Below the pieces are notes generated by a model that saw nothing but the letters and a program-made list of their open reading frames with translations, was not told the DNA's origin and searched no databases. Positions 8,650 to 16,872 of a DNA stretch of 64,000 bases are shown piece after piece; within the stretch, counting starts at the first letter, position 1; every line of letters starts with the position of its first letter. The translations under genes were made by a program, and so were the position numbers. The stretch lies in contig NZ_CP016379.1 of assembly GCF_003991135.1 (NCBI RefSeq), positions 310,001-374,000 of the forward strand, written 5' to 3'. Source of the DNA: Anoxybacter fermentans. GTDB lineage: Bacteria > Bacillota > Halanaerobiia > DY22613.

Positions 8650-9342
8650 ATGGCATTATTGGAACTTAAAGGAGTTAAAAAAATTTATCAGCAGGGTAAA
8701 GTTGAGGTACATGCTTTGAGAGGTGTAGATTTGATTGTTGAAGAAGGGGAGTTTACCTCTATTGCTGGGCCATCGGGTTCTGGAAAAACTACCCTTTTAA
8801 ATTTAATCGGCTGTCTGGATAAACCCAGTGAGGGAGAGATTTATCTGGATGGTGAGGAGATTGGTAAACTTTCCAAAACTGAACTGGCTATGCTGCGTCG
8901 TCGTAAGTTGGGGTTTATCTTCCAGAACTATAACCTGATTCCTGTCTTGACTGTATATGAAAATGTTGAGTTTGCCCTGAGGCTTTTGAAAGAATATAAG
9001 CCAAAGGAGATCAGAGAAAGGGTGATGGAGATTTTAGAAGGAGTAGGCCTTGGGGGGCTAGAGCATCGGAAACCGAATGAACTTTCGGGAGGTCAAAAAC
9101 AGAGAGTTGCCATTGCCAGGGCTCTGGTTAAGGAACCAAAAATAGTACTGGCTGATGAACCGACAGCGAGCCTGGATTCTGAAACTAGCAAAGATGTATT
9201 GGAGATTATGGTTAAAATGAATAAAAAACTGGGTACCACCTTTATTTTCTCCACCCATGACCCTCTGGTGATGGAATATGCAGGTCGATTGCTCAAGATG
9301 AAAGATGGGCAGATTATTCAGGACGAGAGGAGGGAGAAGTAA
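8650..9342 (+). CDS. ABC transporter ATPase, LolD/MacB type
   Basis: A 230-residue ATPase. The Walker A GPSGSGKTT is at 40-48, the signature LSGGQKQRVAIARAL near 142-156 and the Walker B IVLADEPTAS near 162. The C-terminus has the switch His (STHD). The whole reads as the LolD/MacB/FtsE subfamily that powers mechanotransmission-type exporters. Its stop codon directly abuts the GTG of the first permease gene, and the run continues with a second permease, a LolA-like protein and a beta-barrel. By context it probably energises lipoprotein or lipid transfer towards the outer membrane. Generic LolD-type sequence alone cannot settle the substrate. Confidence 0.92.
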   Translation: MALLELKGVKKIYQQGKVEVHALRGVDLIVEEGEFTSIAGPSGSGKTTLLNLIGCLDKPSEGEIYLDGEEIGKLSKTELAMLRRRKLGFIFQNYNLIPVLTVYENVEFALRLLKEYKPKEIRERVMEILEGVGLGGLEHRKPNELSGGQKQRVAIARALVKEPKIVLADEPTASLDSETSKDVLEIMVKMNKKLGTTFIFSTHDPLVMEYAGRLLKMKDGQIIQDERREK

Positions 9343-10584
9343 GTGTTTTTGATTAAATTGGCATTACGAAATATTACAAGGCACAAACGTCGGACACTTC
9401 TTACTGCTGTTGTCATTGCCTTTGGAATTTTTATTTACATTTTAAGTGATTCCCTGTTGCTAGGTATGGAAGAGAGAGGGTTTAATAATATTATCGATAT
9501 GGAGACAGGACACCTTCAAGTGTCCGACCAGAACTATTGGAAAGAACGGGATCAAATGCCTTTAGATAATTTGGTGGAATTTAATACAAAATTAGCCGCA
9601 GTACTTAAAAAGACACCACATTTTAAAGCATTAGCACCCAGACTTAAATTTAAGGCAAATTTAAATAATGGGTTTGATGAGTTGCCCATTATGGTAATTG
9701 GGATTGAGCCCGAAAAAGAAAGGCAGGTTTTTACTACTGAAGAATATCTGGTTGAAGGTTCGATGTTGACTAAGGGTAAATACGAGGCTGTTATTGGTAA
9801 AAGTCTGGCGGAGTTAATGGAATTGCAGGTTGGAGATTATCTTACCCTTGTCTTTAAAAATAAAGATGGAGTCTTTAATACCATAGATGCAGTAATTACA
9901 GGATTATTGCACACCAGCCACCCCACGATTAACAATAATGTGGTTTATGTTCCTTTAGATATAGCTCAACAGGCTTTGAATCTGGAAAATGAAGTGAGTG
10001 AGATTGTGATAAGATTAAAAGATAGAATTTATACTGAAGATGCTGTATCTGAACTTTCATCCCGACTTGCCGGGCTAAACCCTGGGTTAAAAGCATATTC
10101 CTGGCAGCAATCTGCTAAATCTTTGATTGCCATGGTTAAAGCAGAAAATGTGGAAAATCAAGTAGTAATATCTATTTTTCTTATTATAGCTGCTGTTGGA
10201 ATCATCAATACCGTTATTTTAGCTGCTCTGGAACGTTTAAAAGAAATCGGGATGATGAAGGCGATGGGAATGAGAGAAAGGGAGATTATCTTTGTTTTTA
10301 TGATGGAAGCAGTAGCTATTGGTATTATTGGTGGAATAATCGGATGTATTTTGGGAGCTATTGGTGTTTTAATCCTCAATATTTATGGACTGGATCTGGC
10401 CTGGTTTGGAGGAGAAGAGATTACCTATGGATTGCCCATTCTAGGCCGTTTTTATGGAGTCTGGAATCCATCTATATTTGTCTTTATGTTTAGTTTTGGA
10501 GTGATTGTGGCCCTTATTGCGAGTATTTTACCTGCCAGATGGGCTGCAAGAAAAGACCCAGTTAAGGCCATTTACCACCGATAG
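9343..10584 (+). CDS. FtsX/MacB-type ABC permease (LolC/E-like), first
   Basis: A 413-residue protein. Start GTG at 9343 follows GGAGGGAGAAG and touches the upstream stop codon. One N-terminal TM (about 17-38) is followed by a large extracytoplasmic MacB_PCD-like domain (about 40-270). Three C-terminal TMs follow (about 275-400), with the LKEIGMMKAMGMREREI coupling motif and a final ILPARWAARKDPVKAI typical of FtsX-family permeases. It pairs with the second permease at 10597, so the transporter is likely a LolCE-like heterodimer on the ATPase at 8650. The paralogous pair is alignable over its full length by eye. Confidence 0.9.
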   Translation: MFLIKLALRNITRHKRRTLLTAVVIAFGIFIYILSDSLLLGMEERGFNNIIDMETGHLQVSDQNYWKERDQMPLDNLVEFNTKLAAVLKKTPHFKALAPRLKFKANLNNGFDELPIMVIGIEPEKERQVFTTEEYLVEGSMLTKGKYEAVIGKSLAELMELQVGDYLTLVFKNKDGVFNTIDAVITGLLHTSHPTINNNVVYVPLDIAQQALNLENEVSEIVIRLKDRIYTEDAVSELSSRLAGLNPGLKAYSWQQSAKSLIAMVKAENVENQVVISIFLIIAAVGIINTVILAALERLKEIGMMKAMGMREREIIFVFMMEAVAIGIIGGIIGCILGAIGVLILNIYGLDLAWFGGEEITYGLPILGRFYGVWNPSIFVFMFSFGVIVALIASILPARWAARKDPVKAIYHR

Positions 10585-10596
10585 GAGGTGATTGAA

Positions 10597-11856
10597 TTGA
10601 AATATTTGTGGAATCTGGCAGTCAAAAATCTGTCACGAAATAAATTGAGAAGTTCTATTTCTATTGCAGCCATTGCTATTTCTGTCTGTATGGTTGTAAT
10701 GATTAGGGGATTTATGTTGGGGATTCTGGATTCAATGGTGACATTGCATATTCAATATAATTCAGGCCATATCAAAATAGTAGATCAGGATTATCAGAAA
10801 AAAGAACGGCTCTTGTCTTTAAATCATCCGGTTGACGGTTTTTCTGGAGAAGGGGTTCAAAAGATGGCTGATAAGTTAAAAGAAATTCCAGGAATTGAAC
10901 GGGTGATTCAGAGACTTAAATTTGGCGCTGCTGCCAGTTATGAAGATAAACTTATAGGAATGATGGGTTGGGGAGTAAAACCGGCAGATGAGTTAGCCTT
11001 TACTGATATTGAAAATCAGCTGGTAGAAGGCAGGATGGTAAAAGAAGGGTATAAAGAAGTTGTCCTGGGAACTGATCTTTTAAAGAAGTTGAATTTAAAA
11101 GTGGGTGATAAGATAACTCTCTTTTATACCACTGCCTTTGGTTCATTTAAAGGGACAACTTTTGAGATTGTAGGTAGAATTGAGAGCGGTTTGAAGCTTC
11201 TCGATGAGATAGTTTTTTATATTCCTTTAGATCAGGCTCAACGTATTTTGAATATGCCTGATCAGGTGACAGAGTTACTCCTGGTTACTCAGGATTATCG
11301 TAAGGTAGATTCTATTCTTCCTCAGGTTAAGGAGCTATTTGCCGCTGAAGATCCCGAAGGGCGATATCTGGTTATCCCCTGGGATAAGTCAAATGATATA
11401 ATTGCAGGTTTAAAGATTGCTGAAAAGATTTATAATATAATCTATGTTTTATTGATAGTTCTTGCCAGTTTTGTAGTTATTAACACTATGATTATGATTG
11501 TAAAAGAACGAACCCAGGAGATTGGAATGATGTCAGCTTTAGGTCTTATGAAGCGGGATATACTGTTTATGTTTATTATGGAAGGTACGGTTATGGGAAT
11601 TTTAGGTAGTTTAATCGGTGTTATCTTTGGTGGGGTTGGTGTCAAAATTCTTTCTATTGTGGGGATTGACTATACTGAAGCTTTATCAGGAATGGAAGCT
11701 GAAGTTTTACTAAAACCAATCCTGTATCCGGTCTTTACTATTGAAAATCTCATTTTCAGCTTTGTACTGGGTGTAACGGTTACTGCTGTTACCTGTATTA
11801 TCCCAGCCCGTAAGGCTGCTCAATTAGAGCCAAATGAGGCATTAAGGGCATTATAA
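10597..11856 (+). CDS. FtsX/MacB-type ABC permease (LolC/E-like), second
   Basis: A 419-residue protein. TTG at 10597 (MKYLWNLAVKN) is chosen because the alternative GTG at 10588 lies inside the AGGAGGTG ribosome site. The architecture matches the first permease: one TM at about 20-42, a periplasmic domain (about 45-275) and three C-terminal TMs. It also has RTQEIGMMSALGLMKRDIL and the terminal IPARKAAQLEPNEAL. The spacing to the neighbouring genes is a few bases upstream and about 40 bp downstream, so it is the third gene of the operon. Inferred role: the second half of a Lol-like mechanotransmission transporter. Confidence 0.9.
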   Translation: MKYLWNLAVKNLSRNKLRSSISIAAIAISVCMVVMIRGFMLGILDSMVTLHIQYNSGHIKIVDQDYQKKERLLSLNHPVDGFSGEGVQKMADKLKEIPGIERVIQRLKFGAAASYEDKLIGMMGWGVKPADELAFTDIENQLVEGRMVKEGYKEVVLGTDLLKKLNLKVGDKITLFYTTAFGSFKGTTFEIVGRIESGLKLLDEIVFYIPLDQAQRILNMPDQVTELLLVTQDYRKVDSILPQVKELFAAEDPEGRYLVIPWDKSNDIIAGLKIAEKIYNIIYVLLIVLASFVVINTMIMIVKERTQEIGMMSALGLMKRDILFMFIMEGTVMGILGSLIGVIFGGVGVKILSIVGIDYTEALSGMEAEVLLKPILYPVFTIENLIFSFVLGVTVTAVTCIIPARKAAQLEPNEALRAL

Positions 11857-11896
11857 TTTAAAAATAATTTAGAAATAATTTAGAAAGGAGTTGTTG

Positions 11897-12643
11897 ATGA
11901 TGAAAAAATTGAAGTGGATTTTATCTATATCGGTAGTTATTTTGCTTATGCTATCGGGGACAGTTCTGGCCTTAACGGCAGAAGAGATTATGAAGAAGGT
12001 GGAAGATTTTCAATATGCAGATTCAGTAAAAATGGAAGTAGAAATGTTAATTGTCAATGGTAAGCGCCAGATGACCAAAACCATGACTCTCCTTAGTCGT
12101 GATTCTTCTGCTTTAGTAGAGTTTACTAACCCCCGGGATAGGGGAACTAAATTCTTAAAAATTGAAGATGATCTCTGGATGTATTTTCCTGATGCCGAAG
12201 AAGTAATAAAAATATCCGGGCATATGCTGGAGCAGGGAATGATGGGGAGTGATTTTTCTTATCAGGATGCAATGGAGTCTGAGAAATTAACAGAACTTTA
12301 TGATTATAGTATAATCAGGGAAGAAGAATTAGATGGGCGTTCCTGTTATGTTGTAGAAGGAATAGCAAAAGAAGGGGCCAAAGTTTCCTATTATCGACGG
12401 GTAAGCTGGATAGATAAAGAAAGATTTGTGATTTTAAAAGAAGAACTTTATGCTCAAAGTGGAAAGTTATTGAAACTGTTAAAAACAAAAAAAGTAGAGA
12501 AGATAGATGGGCGGTGGTATGTAACTGAATCGGTTATGGAGAATAAACTCAGGAGAAATACCCGGACCGAATTTAGGATTCTCTCTATAGAGTTCAATCC
12601 CGAGATACCTGAAGATACTTTCAGTTTACATAATCTGAGGTAG
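11897..12643 (+). CDS. LolA-like outer-membrane lipoprotein-sorting protein
   Basis: About 248 residues. ATG at 11897 (or 11900) follows AAAGGAG at 11884-11890. A Sec signal peptide ends near VLA-LTAEE with no lipobox Cys, so the mature protein is soluble outside the inner membrane. The mature part has the COG2834/LolA-type beta pattern: VKMEVEMLIVNGKRQMTKTM, SSALVEFTNPRDRGTKFLK, DDLWMYFPDAEEVIKISG and SDFSYQDAME. Such proteins carry lipoproteins or other lipids across the periplasm. It is the fourth gene of the ABC operon and precedes the beta-barrel gene. This is good evidence for an outer membrane. Confidence 0.85.
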   Translation: MMKKLKWILSISVVILLMLSGTVLALTAEEIMKKVEDFQYADSVKMEVEMLIVNGKRQMTKTMTLLSRDSSALVEFTNPRDRGTKFLKIEDDLWMYFPDAEEVIKISGHMLEQGMMGSDFSYQDAMESEKLTELYDYSIIREEELDGRSCYVVEGIAKEGAKVSYYRRVSWIDKERFVILKEELYAQSGKLLKLLKTKKVEKIDGRWYVTESVMENKLRRNTRTEFRILSIEFNPEIPEDTFSLHNLR

Positions 12644-12685
12644 AAGGAAAAGGTATGGTCGGCCTGAGAAAAAGGGGGAATTAAC

Positions 12686-13762
12686 ATGAGAAGAAATCTT
12701 AAAAGTTTGACAGTAGTTACTATAATTCTCTTCTGGATACTGGTGTGTGTTAGTTCTGTCTGGGCTGAGATTGGGCTTGGTGGTAAGGTTGAGATCAATG
12801 TAATCAGTACCGTAGATTCTTATGGTGAAATTACAGTTGACTGGCAGGAACATTTAAATATGAATTTTTTCCTGCCCAGATTTGGCAATACTTCAGCAAA
12901 GTTTGAGATGGATCTATACTATGAACCCCAGAGTCAGAATAATAAAGTTTACTGGGATGTAAAGAAACTTTATATAAAGCATCGGTTTGAAAAGTTGTAT
13001 CTGACTTTGGGGCGTCAACCCATCTCATGGTCTTTTGGTTCGTTGGTAAATCCTATAGATTTTACCAGTGAGTCAGATTTGATGGGAATGATACCGGAAA
13101 AGAGTGAAAATGCAGTGTTGGGTTATATTCCTTTTGATTGGAAATCTAATCTGACTGTGGTAGCTGCATTTCCGGAATCGGGTGATGGTTTGAAATGGGG
13201 TCTTAAAGGTCGAACCGAATATAAAGGGTTTGATCTGACTTATAATTATGTATGGGAAGCAGAACAGGTTTATGAGGTCTGGCCCGAACAACGGATCGGT
13301 GTGACGGGAAAAGGAGATCTGGGCCAGGTTGGTGTCTATGGTGCGGTAGGTTATTACTTTAAGAATGACTTAGCTCAGGGTCAGCCGGTCTATCTCATCG
13401 GTGCCGATTACAGTTTTGATCTTGATTATGGAAGCAAAGTGGTAGCCCAACTGGAATATATCCGGGATGAGACAGGAAAAATTCAACCCCCTGGAATGGG
13501 TTTTGACCTGCTTATTGGATTACTGAGTTATGAGATTGATGAATTTGCCAGTGCGGGGTTGATTACAGTGATTAATCCTAAGGATAAGAGTCTGGTACTT
13601 ATGCCAAACTATAGCAATCTGATCGGTGAAGGTCTGGATTTTACCCTGCGTGGCGCAGTATTTATAGGGGATACGGCTTCTCAGTTTGGGCCTAAGAAGT
13701 TAGGAATAGGATATGAAATCCCTCGAGGGATAATTCAGATGGGCTTTAGTTATTCGTTTTGA
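12686..13762 (+). CDS. Predicted outer-membrane beta-barrel protein
   Basis: A 358-residue protein with a Sec signal peptide (cleavage near VWA-EIGLG). The mature chain consists of alternating amphipathic strands, many ending in aromatic residues (VYWDVKKLYIKHRF, LYLTLGRQPISWSFG, VGVYGAVGYYFKND). It terminates in QMGFSYSF, a C-terminal Phe beta-signal of the kind recognised by BamA. LGRQPISWSFGSLVNPIDF resembles porin-like barrels in which a conserved loop follows a strand. It is 42 bp from the LolA-like gene and likely cotranscribed. It may be a client or partner of the Lol-like system. The exact barrel family is not recognised. Confidence 0.75.
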   Translation: MRRNLKSLTVVTIILFWILVCVSSVWAEIGLGGKVEINVISTVDSYGEITVDWQEHLNMNFFLPRFGNTSAKFEMDLYYEPQSQNNKVYWDVKKLYIKHRFEKLYLTLGRQPISWSFGSLVNPIDFTSESDLMGMIPEKSENAVLGYIPFDWKSNLTVVAAFPESGDGLKWGLKGRTEYKGFDLTYNYVWEAEQVYEVWPEQRIGVTGKGDLGQVGVYGAVGYYFKNDLAQGQPVYLIGADYSFDLDYGSKVVAQLEYIRDETGKIQPPGMGFDLLIGLLSYEIDEFASAGLITVINPKDKSLVLMPNYSNLIGEGLDFTLRGAVFIGDTASQFGPKKLGIGYEIPRGIIQMGFSYSF

Positions 13763-13893
13763 TTTAAAGGAGTTTTTGGGGTAAAAAGGGATTTCAATTA
13801 GGGGTGTATTGGGTACTTTAGGTAGTTGAAATAGTCAAAACATTTCGCAATCAGCTTGGGAACTAAAAAGGGGATATGAAAGTGATATTGTAG

Positions 13894-14004
13894 TTTAATG
13901 GTGCAGAAGCTAAAAAAGTGTTGGTTAATGGTAAGAGGAAAATGGGGAGTATAACGGTGAAAATTAAGGACTGGAAGAGAAATTCCAGTTCTTTTTGTAT
14001 ATAG
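13894..14004 (+). pseudogene. Possible C-terminal remnant of a glycosidase gene
   Basis: The frame reads FNGAEAKKVLVNGKRKMG and then SITVKIKDW before a TAG. It has no start and is open on the left only to a stop at 13891. The KVLVNG...ITVKI pattern resembles the end of the GH31 protein at 60711-63047 (KVMVNGVEIEG then LVIKLP). It could be a deleted glycosidase next to the xylose genes. The similarity is short, so this is a weak call. Confidence 0.2.
13966..13996 (+). terminator. Intrinsic terminator
   Basis: ACTGGAA (13970-13976) / TTCCAGT (13983-13989) stem followed by TCTTTTT. It would end transcripts of the barrel operon or its remnant. Confidence 0.7.
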
Positions 14005-14149
14005 CTAGAGGGTTCAAGTTATCTAAAAAAATTGGGAGATTGAAAGATTTGTTATCGTCAGTTAAAAAAATGTTCAAAAATTTTTTTATAAATAAAGAAG
14101 GAATTATTATAACTATATAGAATATAATTGATACAACAAATAATTTAAG

Positions 14150-14162
14150 ACTTAAATTAAGT
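14150..14162. promoter_or_regulatory. Candidate ROK-repressor operator, site 1
   Basis: Perfect inverted repeat ACTTAA-A-TTAAGT, about 125 bp before the ROK gene. A near-identical site lies at 14237-14249, and another at 19468-19479 before xylF. Confidence 0.4.
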
Positions 14163-14236
14163 TCTAAAATAAAAAACATATATTTATTTCACATAAAAAT
14201 TCAAACTAAATAACTATGGTTGCAGTAATATTCAAA

Positions 14237-14249
14237 ACTTAATTTAAGA
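14237..14249. promoter_or_regulatory. Candidate ROK-repressor operator, site 2
   Basis: ACTTAA-T-TTAAGA, matching site 1 in all but the centre and last base, about 38 bp before the ROK start codon. The spacing between the two sites is 87 bp, about eight helical turns. AT-richness makes chance occurrence possible. Confidence 0.4.
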
Positions 14250-14817
14250 TTTAAATTTAATTTTTGAGAAAGGACGGATTTGAGCTATGCAAGACATTAC
14301 AGTAGGAAATTCACAGGTTATTAGAGATTGGAATTTGGGTGGTATTTTTAAATTAATTCATAAATTAGGTCCTATATCTAGAAAAGAATTGGCAGAGAGT
14401 ACGGGTTATAGTGCAGCTACAGTATCTAATCATGTTAAAACTTTAATAAAAGAAGGTTTTGTGATTGAGACTGAAAAAGGTAATTCTACCGGGGGTAGGA
14501 AGCCAGTTTATTTAACTGTTAACCCCAATAAAGGTTATATTTTTAGCATTGACATTGAGGTTAATAAGGTAAAAATAGTAATGTTTAATTTAAAACTCAA
14601 TCTGGTAATGAAAAGTATTATTCCGATATTGGACAAAAGTAATTCTGATAAAGTTTTTGATCAAATATTTGTTGAAATTGATAAGATGATGGAAGAAAAA
14701 AAATTAAAATCGGATGATATTTTGGGAATGGGGATAGCTGTTCCGGGCTTGATTGATAAGGATAACGGAATTTTGGAATTTGCACCTAATTTAGGCTGGC
14801 GTAAAATTAATATTCTA

Positions 14818-14825
14818 AAAATTTT
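14818..14825. repeat. Target-site duplication, left copy
   Basis: AAAATTTT directly before the left end of the ISL3-family element; the identical octamer follows the right end at 16221-16228. Eight-base duplications are normal for ISL3. Confidence 0.85.
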
Positions 14826-14872
14826 GGGTCTATAATTAATGTTGTGAAGAAAAAATTATAAAAAATAAAAAG

Positions 14873-14940
14873 GCATTTGCTGGCTCCGTTGAATTAATTA
14901 GTTGCGAACTAAAAACCAAAGAAAGGAGTCCAGCAAATGC
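14873..14940 (+). promoter_or_regulatory. Hairpin that buries the transposase ribosome site and start codon
   Basis: GCATTTGCTGGCTCC (14873-14887) can pair with GGAGTCCAGCAAATGC (14925-14940), leaving one bulged T. The 3' strand contains both the GGAG ribosome site and the ATG of the transposase. A transcript entering from outside would fold and be poorly translated. Confidence 0.6.
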
Positions 14941-16139
14941 AATATAATAATATCATAAAATTTCTTGATTTGCCAGACATTATTGCAACTGAAATTATTT
15001 CAACGGAGGACAGATATATTTTTATCGCTGAAGCAAAGAAAAATCACATTGTGTGTCCTCAGTGTGGTAATATCACTAATAAAATCCATGATACAAAATG
15101 GCAAAATATTAGAGACATCCCCATAAGAGGTAAACTAGTAATCATTAGACTTCTAAAGAAAAGATATCGTTGTCCTTATTGTCATAAGAGGGGTATCCCT
15201 GAAAAATATGAAAGTATTGATAAATATGCCCGTAAAACCAAACGCTTTGATAAATATCTTGCTAAAGAAACTGTCAGCAAGGATTATTCTAAAGTTGCTA
15301 GAGAAAACGGGTTAAGTTATACAGCTGTTAATAATGCAGTTAAAAAAGTAGTTGACCCTCTCATTAAACAACAAGTTTCAAAACTTAGTCAATTAAAAGC
15401 CATCAGTATCGATGAATTTGCAGTTTTAAAACGCCATAAATATGGAGTTAGCATTACAGATCCAATTAATCGGGAGTTAATTGACATTTTACCTACTCGC
15501 AAAAAGGATGATTTAATTGACTACTTTAATTGTTGGGAAGATGAACAAAGACGACAGATTCAATCGATCTCTATGGATATGTGGCGGCCGTTCAAAGCAG
15601 TAGCAGATGCAGCATTTACTCATGCAAAAATTGTTATAGATAAATTTCATCTTGTAACTTTAATGAACAGAGCCCTTGATGAAGTTAGAAAACAAGTTCA
15701 ACAAACAGTAAATAATCATCAGAGAAGAAAGTTTTTTCAAAGTCGTTTATTACTCCAAAAACGAGCTGAAGAATTGACAGATGAAGAACATGAAAAGCTC
15801 ATCAAATTATTTGAACTCAGTCCAGCTCTAGAAAAGGCCTGGGAATTAAAAGAGGAATTCAGAGACTTATTGCAGCTAGATGATGTGAAAGAAGCCACCA
15901 GAGCTCTAAAAAGGTGGTATAAAGAAGTAATAAAAAGCAAGCTGATGCCTTTTTACCAGGTAAAAAAGATAATACAAAGATGGGAAGAAAAAATACTAAA
16001 TTATTTTAAGACTAAGATAACCAATGGCTTTGCTGAGGGTATCAATAACAAGATTAAATTGATCAAAAGGATTGGATATGGTGTTCCAAATGTTATGAAT
16101 CTAAGGAGAAGAGTATTTAATGCAATGTTAAGTTATTAA
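14937..16139 (+). CDS. ISL3-family transposase
   Basis: A 400-residue, intact transposase. The N-terminal zinc-binding region has CPQCG at about residue 40 and CPYC near residue 80. It is followed by an HTH-like segment (SKDYSKVARENGLSYTAVNN). The DDE domain starts with ISIDEFAVLKR (first Asp) and continues with SMDMWRPFKAVADAAF and VIDKFHLV (second Asp). It closes with SNGFAEG-like TNGFAEGINNKIKLIKR (the Glu). These are the ISL3 hallmarks. GGAG lies just before the ATG but inside a hairpin. The gene lies within the disrupted xylR in the same orientation. Confidence 0.95.
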   Translation: MQYNNIIKFLDLPDIIATEIISTEDRYIFIAEAKKNHIVCPQCGNITNKIHDTKWQNIRDIPIRGKLVIIRLLKKRYRCPYCHKRGIPEKYESIDKYARKTKRFDKYLAKETVSKDYSKVARENGLSYTAVNNAVKKVVDPLIKQQVSKLSQLKAISIDEFAVLKRHKYGVSITDPINRELIDILPTRKKDDLIDYFNCWEDEQRRQIQSISMDMWRPFKAVADAAFTHAKIVIDKFHLVTLMNRALDEVRKQVQQTVNNHQRRKFFQSRLLLQKRAEELTDEEHEKLIKLFELSPALEKAWELKEEFRDLLQLDDVKEATRALKRWYKEVIKSKLMPFYQVKKIIQRWEEKILNYFKTKITNGFAEGINNKIKLIKRIGYGVPNVMNLRRRVFNAMLSY

Positions 16140-16220
16140 ATTTAAATGTTTATTTCAAAATCAATTTACCAATCAATTCAACGGAGCCAACTTATCTTTC
16201 ACAACATTTGACGGAGAGCC

Positions 16221-16228
16221 AAAATTTT
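16221..16228. repeat. Target-site duplication, right copy
   Basis: AAAATTTT directly after the right end of the ISL3 element, matching 14818-14825. Confidence 0.85.
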
Positions 16229-16872
16229 TAAAGATAGGTATGATTTTCCTTTGATTTTAGATAATGAAGCAAAAGCTGCAGCAATTGGAGAAAAAGAATT
16301 TTTTCATCACAATGCAGATAATTTAGTATTTGTTTCTATTAATGAAGGGGTAGGCTGTGGGATTATTTTTGATGGTAAATTATATAGGGGAGCCAGTGGG
16401 AATGCAGGAGAATTTGGTCATATAATCATTGATAGTAATGGGCCTCAATGTCATTGCGGGAATAATGGCTGTTGGGAAGCATTAGCTTCAGAAAATTATA
16501 TTGTAAAAAGATATTTAGAATTATCCAATTTCAAGCAAGAATTAACTAAAGATGAAATCTATCAACTTGGTAAAAATGGTGATACCAATGTTCTTAACAT
16601 TTTTAAAGAGATAGGTAAAAATATAGGAATTGGGTTGGCCAATATTATTAATAGTCTTAGCCCTGAATTACTGATTATAGGGGGTGGTATTACAGAAATA
16701 AAAGATTATATTTATGCTGATATTATAGAAGTACTCAAAGAAAAGGCTTTATCTGTTTCATTGGAAAAGGTTGTGGTTGAATTTAGCAAATTAGGTAATT
16801 TAGCTACAGTCTATGGAATGGCTAATCTGGTATTTGAAAAAAGTATCAATTTTCTTATTAGGGGTGATTTAA

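Larger units (their letters stand above)
13763..14286. other. Intergenic region before the xylose regulator
   Basis: Holds a possible glycosidase remnant (13894-14004), a terminator (13966-13996) and two inverted-repeat operator candidates. A minus-strand open frame at 13964-14179 is low-complexity and lacks a ribosome site, so it is not called. Confidence 0.5.
14826..16220 (+). mobile_element. ISL3-family insertion sequence
   Basis: A 1395-bp element. The left end GGGTCTATAATTAATGTTG and the complement of the right end GGCTCTCCGTCAAATGTTG are imperfect terminal inverted repeats sharing GG-TCT and AATGTTGTGAA. A second inner inverted repeat is GGCTCCGTTGAATT, at 14882-14895 and in complement near 16176. 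It carries one transposase and is bounded by AAAATTTT duplications. The clean duplication and intact transposase suggest a recent insertion. Confidence 0.92.

Noticed and set aside
12454-13291. Four minus-strand frames across the LolA-like and barrel genes
   Set aside because: They are shadows of the plus-strand operon with no family-like sequence or ribosome sites.
13964-14179. Minus-strand 71-codon hydrophobic frame
   Set aside because: It reads through a terminator stem in AT-rich DNA and has no ribosome site.
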